Below are positions 33,258 to 44,377 of a DNA stretch of 64,000 bases, piece by piece. The translations under genes and the position numbers were made by a program. This stretch comes from Sialis fuliginosa (lineage: Eukaryota > Arthropoda > Insecta > Megaloptera > Sialidae). The notes under the pieces are model-generated. The model was not told the DNA's origin, ran no database searches, and saw only the letters and a list, made by a program, of their open reading frames with translations. The stretch lies in contig OY540816.1 of the NCBI GenBank assembly GCA_961205875.1, forward strand, positions 6,086,701-6,150,700. The letters are read 5' to 3'. Each line of letters starts with the position of its first letter. The first letter of the stretch is position 1.

Positions 33258-34212
33258 ATAGGTAAGATTATATCAATATTTTAAAGAGAAAGTAGAAGTG
33301 AAGGATAGCGCATTCAGTCAAATATAGCATAGGTAGATACGAATGAAAGAAGTTTATGTAAATTATACATTAGTTTTGTCCGGATGTTGAAGATACAGAA
33401 AATGGACAAGATTGAAATGAATAAATTGGGTTTCCTTCGCTGAAAAATTTTTAATGAACGTGTATAATGAAAAAATATAATGAACTTTATGTTTGTTTAA
33501 TCCTGCCCCCGTGTTTTTATTTTAGTGTGTGCTAATATATCTACACATTTATACTCATGATGATTTTTTGAACTTTAGAATAATAAGCAACTGTTTTAAT
33601 ACTTACAATTACGATTTTCTTTATCTGTTTAAACACTTTTTTAAATGTGTTATTGATTTTAGTTAAATAATTTATGTAGTTTGTATATCATATACAGGAT
33701 CACAGTTTGAAAAAAAAAACAGATTTACAATTACGTAGTTTGTAGTGTATTCAGGGGAAATTATCTTCCAGAAGTTTGAAAAAATCATTGTTTTTTTGGT
33801 GGGGCTAATTTTTTTTAAAGGAATGTTTTCAAAACTTTGTCTCCAAAACCCTTTGCTTGAATTTTAAAAATTGACAAAGTTATAATGATTGAAGTACGTG
33901 CTCCATAACTTGCGAATAAAAAGAAAAATCCTAAAACGCTTATTGAGCGGATAAATCGACCAAAACGTATTTTGAATTCTTTGATGCAGCCACAATGCGA
34001 ATTCCGCTTTGTGGAACTTTCAAAAATGCTCATAACGCATTTTGGTATATTAAAAAAGACTACAAAAAGAAATTCGTGTTGTGATTCTTTTAAAAAACGA
34101 CCAAAATGCGTTTTGGTATTTTGGGTATTCCAAAATAAAAAGTATTCCATATAAATGAAGTTATGATGTAATGTAAGAGATGTTTTACCTTTTGTTAATG
34201 ACATAAGCGTTC
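33258..34212. other. Stretch with a 149-codon minus-strand frame, function unknown
   Basis: The minus-strand frame 34264-33815 is the longest in the first half of the window, but its start lies inside the hAT MITE at 34221, and codons match no family I know (KTHFGRFLKESQHEFLFVVF). The DNA at 33970-34130 has repeated CCAAAATGCGTTTTGG-type words and inverted copies, suggesting a repeat. I do not consider it a gene. Confidence 0.45.
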
Positions 34213-34220
34213 GATTAGCG

Positions 34221-34631
34221 CAGGGGTGGCCAACCTTTTGCATATTTATATATATTTGCGCCAATTTTTCTACCTTCTTACGTTCATGGTTATAACTTTT
34301 TGCATATTTTCTCTCATTTCAAATTTAACAATTCTCAATATTCTCTGAATTCTCGTCTGTTTGATGTTCTTGTTCTGCCAAATTGTAAACATGGCTTAGA
34401 AATAATAGTTAGCTAGGAAACTGTCAAAAAATAGGACGAACTGATTAGTAAGAAGGCTGTAAAAAAGGCTAAATTGAATTGAGAACACTTTGGTGTTGAA
34501 AATATGTACCATATTATATAAAGATGAATTCAGTTATGGCGTTATGGCGTCTACTTCAAAAGAATAAGTAGGCGCAAGGATGCAATGCGCCACTTGTAAT
34601 CATCCAATGCGCCACGGTTTGGCTACCCCTG
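34221..34631. mobile_element. hAT MITE with perfect 8-bp TSD (GATTAGCG)
   Basis: The ends CAGGGGTGGCCAACC and GGTTTGGCTACCCCTG are flanked by GATTAGCG at 34213-34220 and 34632-34639. CAGGGGTGGCCAAC is a classic hAT terminus. Near the ends are GCGCCAATTTTTC and TGCGCCACGG. Non-coding, 411 bp. Confidence 0.9.
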
Positions 34632-34639
34632 GATTAGCG

Positions 34640-35212
34640 CATTGCAATGCTAGGTTTTTGGTTTCTGTGCTAATTTTGTCTGTTATAAAGTGAGATGAAG
34701 AATTCAAGCACGGATCGGAATATTTATAATTTATTATTATTTTTTATTAATATTAATATTTAATTCTAGTACGCGCTATAGTGAATATCTTTCTGATTAT
34801 AAAAATATTTTTTCATTTTTAAGATGTATGGGCCCCGAAACCTCGAAAACCTTACACCTAGTCTGAGAAGTTACTAAAATACTATTTTTTTCCTCGTCAT
34901 ATCAAAAAGATAGGACTAATTGTAAGTGACCTATTTTGAAGCCAGAAAAAAATAATTTCCACCTTATATTTCTGTTTAAGGTCTTGAATTTATAAACGAA
35001 TTTTAATAAAACTTGGTTTGTTAGTTGAGTCTGGCTAGTAGATGTATCGATATAAATTAATCAAAATTAGATTGTCCATTATTTAAAGCTATATATTAAA
35101 AATAAAAATATCAGTTAAAGTTTTAGGTTTTTATTTTTTATTTTCCTATTTTATACCGTATAAAACACTATATCTCCATAGTTAGATATTTAGAGTTTTT
35201 TTATTATCTATG
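34640..35212. other. AT-rich spacer
   Basis: Nothing is recognised. Confidence 0.5.
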
Positions 35213-35522
35213 TACGGTATTATAAAGAAGCTAACAAAATGTTTTAGCTATCAAGGACTTTCAACGGAGTACGAGTATTAATTCAATGATATTATCTATT
35301 ACACAAATTACACATACTATAACACAGTTAGTGACTGACATATGTACGTACATGATTGTTTTCATAGTATCATAACTGTTTTAATACTGTTGGTGTTAAC
35401 GTAATATGCGTACGAGAAACTTGCCAATTACTTCATAAAACTTCTAGGGAACTGTCATATAGGTTTGATACTTAAGATACCCCATTTTAAAATGTTTGTT
35501 ACATAGCTAACAAACGGACATT
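35213..35522 (-). mobile_element. Degraded family L MITE (L2)
   Basis: TACGGTATTATAAAGAAGCT on the left and GTTACATAGCTAACAAACGG-ACA on the right resemble the L1 ends (6761-7092). The interior matches L1 in reverse (GAACTGTCATATAGGTTTGA). It is eroded at both ends. Confidence 0.55.
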
Positions 35523-35582
35523 AGTATTTTATTTTGGATTGGTCTAACATAATACGCAAATCACTTAAATATATAATATATT

Positions 35583-36405
35583 AGAGGTGTACCGGCCGGA
35601 ATTCACGATTTTATTCTGGTTCAGACTCTCAAAGATTTTGTCTCAAATTAGTTTTTGTTTAATTTTTTGAGACCTTGTGGTGATCGCATATCATAGCGAA
35701 CTATTATTTGAATAAATAATAGTTAGCTGTGTGAGAGAAAATTTTGATATAAAACAAGAGTGTGAAATTTTAATTTGACAGATCATATTATTGAATATTT
35801 GTTGATATATTTGTATTGTAATATTTATCATATCTATTGTAATAAATAAAATAAAATAGTGCTAATCACTAAAAACTCATTGTGATACAGTACTTTTTGA
35901 CACACGGTTTAATATTATACGTGTTATCGATTTCCAGTATCAACCAATGACCAAGATACATATATGGAGCCAGTTCTACCAGTGGGCCCATTGAGTTATA
36001 TCTAGTTTTTTTGTTCTTAATTTTTTTCCTAAAAATATCAGTTTTTCTCCATATGGCCATCCGCCGCCCCTTCTGAATTGGAACCCAAAGCAGTCGCCCA
36101 GTACCCCTCCCTAAAGCCAGCATTGCTGTTATACATTAGCAAAATGAGCAACGAATTTTAATAAATATAAAAATTTTAAACATCAAGTATTCTTTTTTCC
36201 AAAGCTTACTTGACTTTTTAATATTGCACTCGAGTGATTGTTGTAGTTTTGGCTATTTTAGTTTTCCATGGCAATTGTGATTTTTATTCAATAATGAATA
36301 AAATGCGTTGTATCTTTGTTATGAGTTGTTTTATTATCTAAAATACGAAAAGCTTTGTGATCATTTGTTAAAGAAAAATTGTCCTACGATTTCAAAATGG
36401 AATCT
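35583..36405 (-). mobile_element. Family A copy A6, interrupted
   Basis: On the minus strand it has ATGATCACAAAGCTTTTCGT, AACAGCAATGCTGGCTTTAG and GGGGCGGCGGATGGCCATAT in order. The right arm is split by about 190 bp of unrelated AT-rich DNA at 35685-35873. At its outer edge (35583) it continues into GAGGTGTACCGGCCGGAATT, the repeat B terminus, with almost nothing of B left. The 84-codon frame on the minus strand is a shadow of the repeat. Confidence 0.7.
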
Positions 36406-37134
36406 AAAAATGCATCTTAATCTGAAATAAAATATATTATACTAACACAACTCTGTACCCTACGTATAAATATTAAATAATTATAAAAACACATTTACAT
36501 TTCAACAAAGCGATGAAACTATATAAGTAATACCGACATATTTATTAATCACTTCGTAGAAACACTAAATGATTAGTTTAGTCATCAACTGTAGCGTGTA
36601 ATATAATTTAACCTATAGCCCACTACCATAACTACATTTAGATCCAAGTAAGTAATCTTTGTACACATAACTAGGTTTTAGATTCCCTGATGAATAATCC
36701 TCGTGAAATGGAGATATGATTCTAAAGGTCCTCCGGATTAAATCTTCAATCAACAATCTCTGTTGACCTTCCCATTATATTCGCTTGTAGCAATATGTAT
36801 GTATATGCAGAATGGATTTTACGTGATTCAAATGAACCATGTCGACGAACTCTTTTCATTTGGTTTGTTACAATTTAATAAGTGTATTGTTATGCAGTAC
36901 AATGTAAAAGATATGTAAAGGTATACCTTATTTGATAGGGTTATTGCATGTCATGCCGTTTCTTTAAGATAAATTACTACTATATTGAATTTGTCATTTA
37001 TTTTTTTATATTAAAAAAAAATTCGGTCAAGACATACACGGGTGTATGCCATAAGGATTCGAAGTACGTACTACGTAGACAGTTTGGAGGCACTCTCAGA
37101 TGCATTTTTAAGTTAGAAAAAACAAAAATAGAGT
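36406..37134. other. Spacer, nothing recognised
   Basis: No termini, tandem repeats or gene-like frames. The 78-codon frame at 36948 runs into repeat J3 and is not a gene. Confidence 0.5.
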
Positions 37135-37571
37135 CAAGTAAATGCACAGTGCTTCCTCGTGCCAAATTCACCAAAGGTAGTTAATTATTGAACAATTTAA
37201 ATAAAAACCGATAGTGTTTAGATAAATTGCCTGGAATTGGTTAACCATTTAATTTTTATACAATTTTATTAAAAATATTAGTTCGAAATTTTTTTTAAAA
37301 CGCACCTGATTATTTTTTCGTATATTTTTAATTTTTTGACAATTTCAATCTAAATCTAAATTTATGCAAACGTCAAAATGACATTTAAAACGTCAAAATG
37401 ATATTAAAAACGCCAAAATTACATTTAAAACGTCAAAATGACATTTAATATGTCCAAGCAAATATAAATTTAGAAAAACTAAACACGAATTTTTAAAATA
37501 AATTGAGATAAATCTTTGTAAGGGAATATTTTACAACAAACGTTGTAGACCCATATTATAGGAAATTTAAT
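37135..37571 (-). repeat. Repeat J3 (partial) with a four-unit 20-bp tandem
   Basis: It matches the 61290-61675 part of J2: CCAAATTCACCAAAGGTAGT, AAAAACCGATAGTGTTTAGA, AAATCTTTGTAAGGGAATAT. Within it, 37371-37452 has expanded to about four copies of CGTCAAAATGACATTTAAAA, where J2 has only one. It breaks off into H4. Confidence 0.7.
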
Positions 37572-38045
37572 TATTTTTGGGGAAAATATTTGTCTCAGTG
37601 CTATTGATGTTGGTGCTAATCGGATTAGGAGTTTTGGAAATATTCGTAATTTTGTAACTTTTTTCGTCTAAAAAGTGAACTTTGCGAGTATTATCTCACT
37701 AATTTTGATAAGACTTGGTACATTTGTAGTTCAATTGAACCTAAGGGACATTAATTATTTGTACGTGCCTAAAAAGCCAGTTAAGTGGTGAAACACACCC
37801 TCAAAATTTGAATTTTAAATACTAATTAATACGTCATTAATTCATGTTACCGTAATTGACATTCTACGAATGTGTATTATGTTTTTGACATTAGGACTGC
37901 TGTAACCGTCGTAAGTATATATGTTTTTTATGTATTACGAAATTTATATTCATAGTAGTAGGTCATATAAATAAAACATTTAAAAAAAATTATATTTAAA
38001 AAGATAGAAAGAACATGGAAGACATGTATGGTTCTCCATACCAAT
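37572..38045 (-). repeat. Dispersed repeat H, copy H4 (inverted)
   Basis: On the minus strand it runs from ATTGGTATGGAGAACCATAC and CTTCCATGTTCTTTCTATC to CCTAATCCGATTAGCACC, as in the H copies at 54-58 kb. It lacks the last third. Confidence 0.7.
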
Positions 38046-38604
38046 ATTTAAATCTTTAATACATATCAAGCAATAATCTAATAAATCATATAATTCGAAA
38101 CTCTTATAAAATGACTGTAACAAAAAACGCAGACATTTTCTTTCATATTGAATATTTTTCCTTTTACATTTTCATTATTGAAACTTCTTGTAAAGTAAAA
38201 AGTATACATGAAATGCTTTTACAAGAACTGTAAAAGCAGTCATACATGAAATAACTTATTTCACGCAGGGAAACATCGCAGGATGTGTCCCTGTTCCTGT
38301 TTCTTGCTTCAAGACATGTTTGAGAATTTTTTGTTTTATAAAAAGTTAGCAAGAAAACAACTTCATATTTTTGTCGAACGAAAAACAGACATAAATTCAT
38401 TACTTGAAATTGTGGTAGAATGTAGATGTAATCATTATTAATAATAATACTTTTAAGGTTCCGTGGGTATACGACCAGAATTCTATTAATCTCACTCTGT
38501 CGTTTGTCCGTCTGTACGTTTATTACAGCAAATACCTCGTAATCTATAAATTTTAAATTTTAAATAAATACTTTTTTATAAAAAGAGCGCTATATAGAGC
38601 AAAA
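38046..38604. other. Spacer with a CCGT-type repeat hint
   Basis: At 38455-38530 the words AAGGTTCCGTGGGTATACGA and CGTTTGTCCGTCTGTACG resemble the end of a common insect repeat, also hinted at 11110 and 24790. No gene is seen. Confidence 0.45.
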
Positions 38605-39555
38605 AAAATTTTGAAATCATAGAACATTTTTTCCTTAAAAAATGATCACAAAGCTTTTCGTATTTTTGATAATAAAACAACTCATAACAAATATACAACG
38701 TATTTTATTCATTATTGAATAAAAATCACAGTTGCCATGAAAAACTAAATAATTTTTGTTAGGCGGCTATTACACTATCAAATAAATGTGATAAAATTTC
38801 TTTGATCAAAGAAATATGACAGTGTAATAAGTCAACTTTTATAATATTTATCTTCATAATATTTCTATGATCATAGTTAATGACAGTCTCTTATATTTGA
38901 TCAAATGTTTTTTGACAGATAAATCAAAATGGCGACTGCCAAGTTATCACTGACAGTTACAATTAATATATTAATATCAACATAATCCAGTATTATATGA
39001 TAATCTTCTTATTGATTATAAAAACTGCAATACACAGTTGTAAATTCAAACCTCGATCGCGTCAACTGACGAACATCCACACATTGATTCTAAAAATGCA
39101 CCAAAAAAGAAGAAAATATCCCTAGATAATACTAAGAAAATATTATCAAATATTTGATGTAGTGTAATAGAACAAAATCTCATATTTTATCAAAGAAATA
39201 TGATCAAATCTTTGATCAAAGATCTTTGACATATTTATTTGATAGTGTAATAGCCGCCTTAGTCGAGGCGTCAGCCAAAACTACAGCAAAATCACTCGAG
39301 TGCAATATTAAAAAGTCAAGTAAGCTTTGGAAAAAAGAATACTTGATGTTTAAAATTTTTATATTTATTAAAATTCGTTGCTTATTTTGTTAATGTATAA
39401 CAGCAATGCTAGCTTTAGGGAGGGAGGCTGGGCGACTGCTCTGGGTTCCAGTTCAGAAGGGGCGGCGGACAGCCATATGGAAAAAACTGTTTTTTTTTAG
39501 GAAAAAAATTAAGAACAAAAAAACTAGATATAACTCAATGGGCCCACTGATCGGA
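38605..39555 (+). mobile_element. Family A copy A4, interrupted by D2
   Basis: The left part has AATGATCACAAAGCTTTTCG and the right part has GTCGAGGCGTCAGCC, AACAGCAATGCTAGCTTTAG and GGGGCGGCGGACAGCCATAT. The left arm is missing and the right arm stops at about 39555, where repeat J4 begins. D2 sits between TTTTTGTTA and TTAGTCGAGG. Confidence 0.75.
38762..39258 (-). mobile_element. PIF/Harbinger-type MITE, family D copy D2
   Basis: GGCGGCTATTACACTATCAA and TTGATAGTGTAATAGCCGCC are the ends; TTA flanks both sides (38759-38761 and 39259-39261). Uninterrupted A copies read TTTTTGTTAGTCGAGGCG at this place, so removal of D2 and one TTA restores the expected sequence exactly. Confidence 0.9.
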
Positions 39556-39672
39556 TAGGTCTCAAACATTCCGACATTCAGATCAATTTTAAATTTTGAA
39601 ATCGGAGAACAATTTTTTTGTTTCATTCTAAAACGATCACAAAGCTTTTCGTATCTTCGATATTGCGAGGAA
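39556..39672 (-). repeat. Repeat J terminal fragment (J4)
   Basis: The segment AAATTTTGAAATCGGAGAAC, AAAACGATCACAAAGCTTTT and ATATTGCGAGGAAGCAAT matches the 61955-62045 end of J2. Confidence 0.6.
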
Positions 39673-41204
39673 GCAATTAAACAGAGTGAACATTAATTTC
39701 TAGTAAATATAATAGCTGTTTTGATTACATCTTAAAATATATTGTTATATTAAATATATTATACCTACATTTATTTGAAAATGAGGTGATAATATCTATA
39801 ACGAGCTTCCACTATGGTTGTTTTTTCCAGTATTACAATAACCAGAATTGAAACATTCCATCAGGCGGCTGGGGGATGTTTTACGCTATAGTTTGTGGGG
39901 TTAAAATGTTAATAAGCACTGGTGAAATTTAATGAAGGTTAACTAGATACATTAATTAACGTATTAATTAATGTAAAAGGTTTGACATTTAAAAAATATT
40001 AATATGAAAATACAATAGTGGTGTTGATTACCTTTGATTAAAAGTACGGAGTACGTAGACATAATTAATTATATTATTAATTTATTTATAAAAATTGAGT
40101 ATATATAACAATATGTTGTTCTGTTTTGAATAAAAAGTTTATAATTTTTTTATAAATGTTATATGTATAAATATGTTTTATTTGTTATGTTTGAAGTAGT
40201 ATTTGTTGTTAATATAATTAACATATAAAAATAATAACTACAAGAGCCAGAATAATTTATTATACAACTCTAAACATGTTTGTGTACACTTTTTCATTCG
40301 ACATTTATAATGTATTTTTCAGTTAAAGTTAAATGTATATAAAATTTGTGTTACGAGGCAAATAAATAAAATTATGTATTAATATCACACAAAACATTTT
40401 ATGAAGCATCAATTTTAAATCTCAAAATCAAATTGTTTCATACTTTATAATTTAATTTCATGTAGGTATCAGGTATATGTAACGGTCAGTGTAATAAATG
40501 CAGTTAGTACTTGCACGGTATGTATTAATATTAACCACAACCTAACCTAAGCTAACCTTATTAAAAAGCCGATGTTCGCATCGAGGCCGTGATGGCAGAG
40601 TACGGCAAGAGCGCCGGGAAGGAGAGACAGGAGGGAGATGAACTGCAATATATATGTATTTCTTCCTCATTCACAAGCTTAAGATATTTTATATTTACTT
40701 GTATTAAAAATATAATGGCTAATAATAGCCATTATATTTGGATATAAATCCAGTGGCGTGTTATGATAGTCGGGGGCCTCAGGCATGAAAATTTTTCGAG
40801 GCCCCCATTCTTGTTTTGGGGGAAAAATTCAGAAGAAAATTTTAATATTGAAAAAAAATTAATCAACACACTAACTGAAGATCAAAAAACGGTATTCACC
40901 TAAATTATATTTAAATTATATCTTCAAAGCATAAAAAAAGGTTCTTACTTATGTTTTTTAAATGAAATTTCTTTAGCGAGACTAGTAAATTGGAATGACC
41001 TCAACAGATTTTACAATCGATAAATTTTAAAGATGAAACGCTAAGGATAATGTTCAATAGTATGCATATGCATGAGTAGATGTATAAGAGAAACATGAAT
41101 ATCGTATGTGTACAAAGTCACTTTACATCGATTATGCGTGAGATAGAAATGAGTAAATGTATAAAAGATGAATGTGTATAGTTTACGTTATACATCTATT
41201 TTAC
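39673..41204. other. Mostly unassigned, with an orphan CAGTGGCGT end
   Basis: At 40752 CAGTGGCGTGTTATGATAG with GGGGGCCTCAGG resembles the left end of the CAGTGGCGTA elements, and GAGGCCCCCATTC follows at 40799, but I find no matching right end. A GC-rich island at 40567-40650 has its own entry. The rest is AT-rich. Confidence 0.45.
40567..40660 (+). other. GC-rich coding-like island, unknown
   Basis: In one frame this reads DVRIEAVMAEYGKSAGKERQ then EGDELQ, with third-position G and C unlike the surroundings. It follows CACAACCTAACCTAAGCTAA. It may be a small fragment of a transposon or host coding sequence. No splice sites frame it convincingly and I recognise no family. Confidence 0.25.
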
Positions 41205-41572
41205 ACTCTTTCGAAAAACCTACCATAATAACTACATGAATTGGCTATTTTTGTTAAAAAAACATTTTAACATTTTTCCAGTTGGTCGATCGTAGTATGC
41301 TATTCTAAATAAGTCATTAAGAACTTGATGCAATACTTTTCAAACATTTTTTTATACACATTAGACAGGGTAACATCTACTCCTGTGCAAAGGATAATCC
41401 TGTTCATTGAGTATAAAAAAATATTTGAAAATGATCACATTTTTAATAACTTATGTATTTAGAATAATACTACGAAAACTATAAAAATCTTACTTATTCT
41501 GAGATAAATGTAAGTTTTTTTAACAAAAATAATCAATTCATGTAGGCATTATGGTAGGTTTTTCGAAAGGGT
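41205..41572. mobile_element. Inverted-repeat MITE (family V)
   Basis: The arms of about 57 bp begin ACTCTTTCGAAAAACCTACC and end GGTAGGTTTTTCGAAAGGGT, then continue inward with ATGAATTGGCTATTTTTGTT against AACAAAAATAATCAATTCAT. No coding capacity; the target duplication is not clear. Confidence 0.75.
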
Positions 41573-42742
41573 ATAAAATAGAGCAGTTTTTAAAACCATC
41601 TGAACATCTGTAAGTGTAGTAGATTTTATAAAATAATGTTTTAAAGAAATAATTTTATTAAAGTTTTATAAGTTTTCAAATGTTAAACTGCAGCCATTTT
41701 TTATTTTTGCTATTCATTAATTTTATTTTGATCTGATAGTGTGGCATAAATATTTAAGTAATATAAAAATCATATTTGAAAAATATAGGCTCTTCAACTT
41801 TTGAACTTTTGTGATTAACATGTATAAATCTGGGTTTTTTCGAAAATTTACTAAAATGGCGATTTAAAAAAAAACTGTTGCACTTTGTATATAGGTATAT
41901 TCGCTTAAATCACTTCCAAATGACTCATTCTACCTTTCTTTAAAATATTCGTATCGCCGAACAATATAGTTTAGTGTCGAGCTATCTGTTTTGTACACTA
42001 TTTTTTTGTGTTAAAATATGTTTAATTATTATTCATTTAATAATTGTTTACCTTATTTATTTAATTCGCATAGTTAATGAAAACAAAAGAAGTTTCACTT
42101 CAACCGTGCGCTTATGTGGGTTAAGGTACACACCACTTTTTTTCCCTCAACTCCTCTCCCCTTCATCTCGAGGCCATAAGCAGTTGCCTAGTAAATACTT
42201 TAATTCTTGCTTCGTAATTTTTTTACGTGTAATTTTTAGTATTAACTTCAAAGAGGTATCTTTTTAATAATACTTAATTTCGCCTTATTGCTAATGCATC
42301 GTATTGAAAAGGTATTCAATAACTTTAACTTAATCAATTTTGTTTTCAATTGAAACTGTTTGTAAAGCTTTTAAAATTGAGCTGAATCACGAAGTTATAA
42401 ATAAGTTTAAAATAGTTTTATAAATCGCGTAAGTTTCTATAAAGAATGAGTTAACTGTATGTACTCTAATACAAAATCTAAAATAGATCTTTTCATTATT
42501 GATACATTCTAGCTGAATAAACCACGGGTTTTCAAAGTTTGAAATAAATTTAATATTATTTTGTATAAAAAATTTCAACGATAAAAAACAGAATACTACG
42601 AAGAAAAAAATGTTTTTAAATCATATAAACTTGTTGAATATTCGTATACCTATTTGTACATTCGTGTTGATATCTGTTTATTAATTTATCTACTTTTAAA
42701 TATCAAATAGCTTCAAAACTTGTAATAATAAATTCGGCACTA
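41573..42742. other. AT-rich stretch, nothing recognised
   Basis: The 97-codon frame at 41974-42267 begins with hydrophobic residues (YLFCTLFFCVKICLIIIHLI) but this reflects T-rich DNA; no conserved motif is seen. Confidence 0.5.
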
Positions 42743-42783
42743 TACGAGGGCTGCTATTTATATTTCTGGCCTAATAATGAAAA

Positions 42784-43092
42784 AACTATATGATTTTATA
42801 AAAACATGTAAGATTAATCTGTAACAGCCAGTATGAATAAGACAGCAAAAATTGTAATATTAAAGGGTAACTGAAAGATGTCACCTTTTGATAATGAGTA
42901 AATAACTAAACTTTATTTATTTCAGAGCCTAAAATGAAATCATAGTGAATTCCCCGTTATCCCCGGGCCTCGTGAATGTCTCCAGCCTTGATCGCCCCAA
43001 GGCAACTCCCTTTCCTTCAAGTAATCCTAGTCAGGTGTGGGGTAGAATCTAATAAATAAATAGAAATTACTGGCTGTATTGACAAAAATGCC

Positions 43093-43130
<38 letters not shown>

Positions 43131-43132
43131 CG
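42784..43132 (+). mobile_element. 5'-truncated LINE 3' end with poly(A)
   Basis: The GC-richer tail has GGGCCTCGTGAATGTCTCCA, GCCTTGATCGCCCCAAGGCA, AGGTGTGGGGTAGAATCTAA, then AATAAATAAATT and an A run of about 26. It interrupts mariner sequence that should read AATAATGAAAAA-CGAATATTG. The break in an A run hides the target duplication. The tail style fits R1/Jockey-type LINEs, but I cannot name the family. Confidence 0.7.
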
Positions 43133-43154
43133 AATATTGATGGTTGAAATTGGT

Positions 43155-43624
43155 TTTATCGTTTTTCAAAATATTCTCCATGAAGATCAATATACTTTTG
43201 CATGCGTTTAAACCAATTTTCGAAGCACTTTTTCCACTCCGATTGAGGTAAGCCTTCTTATGAGCGTTTGTCAGATTATGCAGGAACCAACGCGAAAAAA
43301 ATCTTTTTTACGGTCAAATGATCATGCAATATCTTATTCATGCTTGTCATACTAATGCCCAAAGATGACTCAATCTCACGGTATGTCACATGACGATCTT
43401 GATTTATCAATTGATGTTTTCTGGCACAACAACCGATTTTGAACGACCTTCACGGAATTCGTCCTGGAGCGATTGAATTCGTTATACCAGTTTTTTACAG
43501 TGCTGTAGGATGGTGCTTTATCACCGTATAAAGAATTATGTTCATCGATACACTGTTGTCTTGATAATCCACGTCGAAAGTTATGAAAAATAATCGCACG
43601 AAAATGTTCACGAGTTAATTCCAT
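43155..43624 (-). pseudogene. Mariner transposase, internally deleted
   Basis: From 43624 downward: MELTREHFRAIIFHNFRRGL, SRQQCIDEHNSLYGDKAPSY, STVKNWYNEFNR, the N-terminal paired helix-turn-helix region of mariner/SETMAR type. The match then continues with frame changes (DEFREGRSK, DRHVTYREIESSLGIS, ILHDHLTVKK). It jumps to the C-terminus NWFKRMQKYIDLHGEYFEKR and its stop. The whole D,D34D catalytic core between these parts is deleted. At least one frameshift and an internal stop are present, so no transposase can be made. Confidence 0.9.
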
Positions 43625-43777
43625 TCTTTGCCCGAGATGACTTTTTCAAGTAACTGTAAACAACACAAATCGCGCTCAATTAGAAAATGTTCTGAAGAAG
43701 GTTATATTCAATAATGTCTAGTTTCCAATCAAAACGACAGATGGCACTCAATGTTGCCAAGGCAACCCTTGTAATAA

Positions 43778-44377
43778 TCTATATACATATAAAAACATGT
43801 CCTGACTGATTCATCATCGCCCAATCGAAACCCCTGGTGATAGAAACGTGAAATTTTAAGAGTATCTTCCTTTTATGACGTAACCACCCACTAAGAAAGG
43901 ATTTTTTGATAATCAACCCCTAAAGGGGTAAAAGAGGGTGTAAAAGTTTGTATGGAAAAAATATTTTTTGGTCCTAAAAACGTGAAATTTTAAGGGTGTC
44001 TTCCTTTTATGACGTAACCACCCATTAAGAAAGGATTTTTTGATAATCAACCTATTTTTTGGTCGGATTTATTTGAAACTTAAAATAAATACTCTTCAAT
44101 ACAAACAATGAAACACGTATTTCACGCTTTTCGAAAATTAAATCCTTAAGGGGGTAGATAAGTTTGTATAGGAAAAATATTTTTTGGTCAGATTTACTTG
44201 AAACTTAAAATAAATACTCTTATTTATCTTGCATAGGAGTTGATATATTTACGATTTTGTATAATGAATAAAAAACAAATAAAGGAAAAATTGAATATGT
44301 ATTTCAGCCCATGTCACGTATGGAGGGTTGTAATTAGTTTCGAAATCCACGCGAGCGAAGCCGCGGGTAGCAGCTAG
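43778..44377 (+). mobile_element. Helitron-type repeat, 600 bp
   Basis: It begins TCTATATACATATAAAAACA with CTGACTGATTCATCATCGCC and GAAACCCCTGGTGATAGAAA, then has two copies of a GTGAAATTTTAAG-GT-TCTTCC module. It ends GCGAGCGAAGCCGCGGGTAG-CAGCTAG before a host T and starts after a host A. The 5' part is a different type from the 2932 family, while the 3' end is the same, so it is chimeric. It starts only four bases after the TA that closes the mariner. Confidence 0.8.

Larger units (their letters stand above)
42745..43771 (-). mobile_element. Deleted mariner element with LINE tail inside
   Basis: The + strand left end CGAGGGCTGCTATTTATATT and right end TTGCCAAGGCAACCCTTG carry related terminal words (CGAGGGCTGC, CAAGGGTTGC when inverted), and TA flanks both. 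Between them on the minus strand is a mariner transposase with its catalytic middle removed. A LINE 3' end with poly(A) splits the 3' untranslated part. Without that insert the element is about 680 bp, about half the usual 1.3 kb. Confidence 0.85.

Noticed and set aside
33815-34264. 149-codon minus-strand frame
   Set aside because: Its start is inside a hAT MITE and the rest overlaps short inverted repeats; no family match is recognised.
40537-40558. Telomere-like CCTAA units (CAACCTAACCTAAGC)
   Set aside because: Only two to three units are present, too short to claim an interstitial telomeric array.
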